Assembly (NCBI GenBank): GCA_016934645.1
Contig: JAFGSL010000381.1
Coordinates: 1 to 7,266, forward strand
Length of the DNA stretch: 7,266 nt
Source of the DNA: Anaerolineae bacterium
Lineage (GTDB): Bacteria; Chloroflexota; Anaerolineae; B4-G1; SLSP01
Direction: 5' to 3'
The position numbers were made by a program, and so were the translations under genes. Position 1 is the stretch's first letter, and each line of letters begins with the position of its first letter. The notes below the pieces were generated by a model that was not told where the DNA came from, ran no database searches, and was given only the letters and a program-made list of their open reading frames with translations. Below, piece after piece: positions 6,501 to 7,266 of the stretch.

Positions 6501-6575
6501 TTTCACCGCAGAGAGCGCAGGGTCCGCAGAGGATTCAGGTAATTCTCCGTGTTCTCAGCGAACTCTGCGGTGAAA
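6501..6575. repeat. Inverted repeat C of CGCAGAG words
   Basis: The outer arms TTTCACCGCAGAG (6501-6513) and CTCTGCGGTGAAA (6563-6575) are perfect 13-base reverse complements. Inside, CGCAGAG, CGCAGGG and CGCAGAG start at 6507, 6516 and 6525, exactly 9 bases apart, and the inner right side is a worn-down counterpart. It starts 15 bases from repeat B and ends 22 bases downstream of the SnoaL-like gene, so it would lie in that gene's 3' region. In the minus direction no T-run follows it. Confidence 0.8.
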
Positions 6576-6597
6576 AACCCGGTCGGGATGTTTATTT

Positions 6598-7068
6598 TTA
6601 TCCGAAGTACTTGTGCATAAACCACCGGTAGAGACGGCGGAATCCAGGAATGCCGTTGATGATGTCACCCCAGAGGTCGTAGTAATCGCGTTGCTCGATG
6701 ATCCTGCCGTCGTCGCCGAGGGTGAGCTTCGTGCAGCCGTAAACAGGGGAACTGGGCCACCGTCTAAACTTCATCTGCATCTTCCATTGCAGGAAGATGT
6801 CGCGGCCCTCCATCACGACCGCGCGGATGTCCATATCGATCTGTTCGCAGCGCTGGGTGAGCCGGTCGCACAGCGCCTTGAACGCGTCGATGCCTTCGAT
6901 GCGTTGGATGCTGTCCTCGAAGACGATGTCCTCGTGGTAGTAGGGGAAGATGTGCGACCAGTCGGGCTTACCCGCGTGGTTGTAGGTCTGCGACCAGAGT
7001 TCGCGCACGCGGGCGGCGGTGAGGGGGGCTATATTGGCTTTGTTTTCACATCCGTCAGGAATGTCCAT
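6598..7068 (-). CDS. SnoaL/NTF2-like protein of unknown function
   Basis: This 156-residue protein has the features of the NTF2/SnoaL cone fold. A helical start (17-35) is followed by YYHEDIVFEDSIQRIEGIDAFKAL (43-66), where charged residues usually line the pocket. Then come strands MDIRAVVMEGRDIFLQWKMQMKF (79-101), SPVYGCTKLTL (107-117) and GRIIEQRDYYDLWGDI (121-136). The fold includes ketosteroid isomerase-type enzymes, polyketide cyclases and simple binding proteins; the sequence does not decide among them. No signal peptide is seen. ATG 7066-7068 is the first possible start after an in-frame stop 18 bases upstream, with GAGAGGG (7079-7085) 10 bases before it. It lies 37 bases downstream of the flavoprotein gene and probably shares its transcript. 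Presence of an SDR and an FAD oxidoreductase next in line suggests a common substrate, by inference only. Confidence 0.75.
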   Translation of the reverse strand: MDIPDGCENKANIAPLTAARVRELWSQTYNHAGKPDWSHIFPYYHEDIVFEDSIQRIEGIDAFKALCDRLTQRCEQIDMDIRAVVMEGRDIFLQWKMQMKFRRWPSSPVYGCTKLTLGDDGRIIEQRDYYDLWGDIINGIPGFRRLYRWFMHKYFG

Positions 7069-7104
7069 TAACTTAAAACCCTCTCGTTACCGGTGCGGCG
7101 TTCG

Positions 7105-7266
7105 CTACAGCGCCGCGTGCTTTGCCTGAATCGCATCGGCCAGCGCCTCGAGTGCCGCGAAGGTTTCAGCGTCCGGCAGGCCCTTGCACAGCACCGTGTC
7201 GAGGAGTTCGACCTTGAGATTGGGGATCAGTTCCGCGATCCGCTCCACCGCTCTGGTGCCCCAGCC
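7105..7266 (-). CDS. C-terminal end of a probable A-type flavoprotein (FprA-like), partial
   Basis: This frame is open from the right edge to the TAG at 7105-7107, giving 53 residues that begin GWGTRAVERIAEL and continue with LKVELLDTVLCKGLPDAETF and ALADAIQAKHAAL. This resembles the end of the flavodoxin domain of A-type flavoproteins (flavodiiron proteins). There a conserved Gly-Trp-Gly-Gly-x-Ala-Val segment is followed by KGLP and a final helix. Such proteins reduce oxygen or nitric oxide to water or nitrous oxide in the cytoplasm of anaerobes. The diiron metallo-beta-lactamase domain would lie outside the window, so a plain flavodoxin-domain protein cannot be ruled out. The SnoaL-like gene follows after 37 bases. 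Confidence 0.6.
   Translation of the reverse strand, partial: GWGTRAVERIAELIPNLKVELLDTVLCKGLPDAETFAALEALADAIQAKHAAL

Noticed and set aside
5883..6506. Minus-strand open frame overlapping the SDR start (207 codons)
   Set aside because: It is a different frame of the SDR gene with low-complexity Arg/Ala/Gly content, and begins inside repeat B.
6420..6575. CRISPR array
   Set aside because: The repeated words are 7 bases with 2-3 base gaps and opposite orientation in the two arms; there are no 25-40 base repeats with unique spacers.

Overview
The window looks like chromosomal DNA of an anaerobic bacterium with moderately high GC content. An acetogenic or fermentative member of the Chloroflexota, for example Anaerolineae, would fit, but this is inference. 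It rests on a corrinoid methyl-transfer operon, the tail of an A-type flavoprotein, strong AGGAGG ribosome binding sites, and several degenerate intergenic inverted repeats of a type I associate with such genomes. Every gene I can support is on the minus strand, so transcription runs from high to low coordinates. No gene-free stretch reaches 300 bases; the longest is 6401-6597, and it is filled with repeats.

Right part (7266 down to 3351): the C-terminal end of a probable A-type flavoprotein (FprA/flavodiiron-like) is followed after 37 bases by a SnoaL/NTF2-like protein. Next comes a 197-base block with two different inverted repeats, then a short-chain dehydrogenase/reductase (SDR). The last residues and stop codon of the SDR are supplied by another repeat. 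After that come an FAD-dependent oxidoreductase of the phytoene desaturase/carotenoid isomerase superfamily and, 16 bases on, a small GNAT acetyltransferase. The SnoaL, SDR and FAD proteins could form a redox and tailoring pathway on a hydrophobic substrate; the substrate is not apparent.

Left-centre part (3297 down to 370): three genes form the catalytic core of a corrinoid-dependent methyltransferase system. They are a methyltetrahydrofolate:corrinoid methyltransferase (MT II), a corrinoid protein with the DxHxxG cobalamin motif, and a URO-D-superfamily methyltransferase (MT I) that presumably takes a methyl group from an unknown donor. The likely flow is donor to URO-D-type enzyme to Co(I) corrinoid protein to tetrahydrofolate, feeding one-carbon metabolism. 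The reductive activator such systems normally need is not in the window. The URO-D-type protein lacks the His-x-Cys...Cys zinc ligands of MtaA/CmuA-type enzymes, which makes its substrate an open question.

Left edge (272 down to 1): the start of a glutamine-dependent NAD+ synthetase (amidase domain). It is separated from the operon by a repeat hairpin whose base touches its Shine-Dalgarno sequence.

Four intergenic inverted repeats (285-346, 5458-5515, 6420-6486, 6501-6575) have unrelated sequences but the same design: arms made of 7-base words repeated every 7 to 10 bases.
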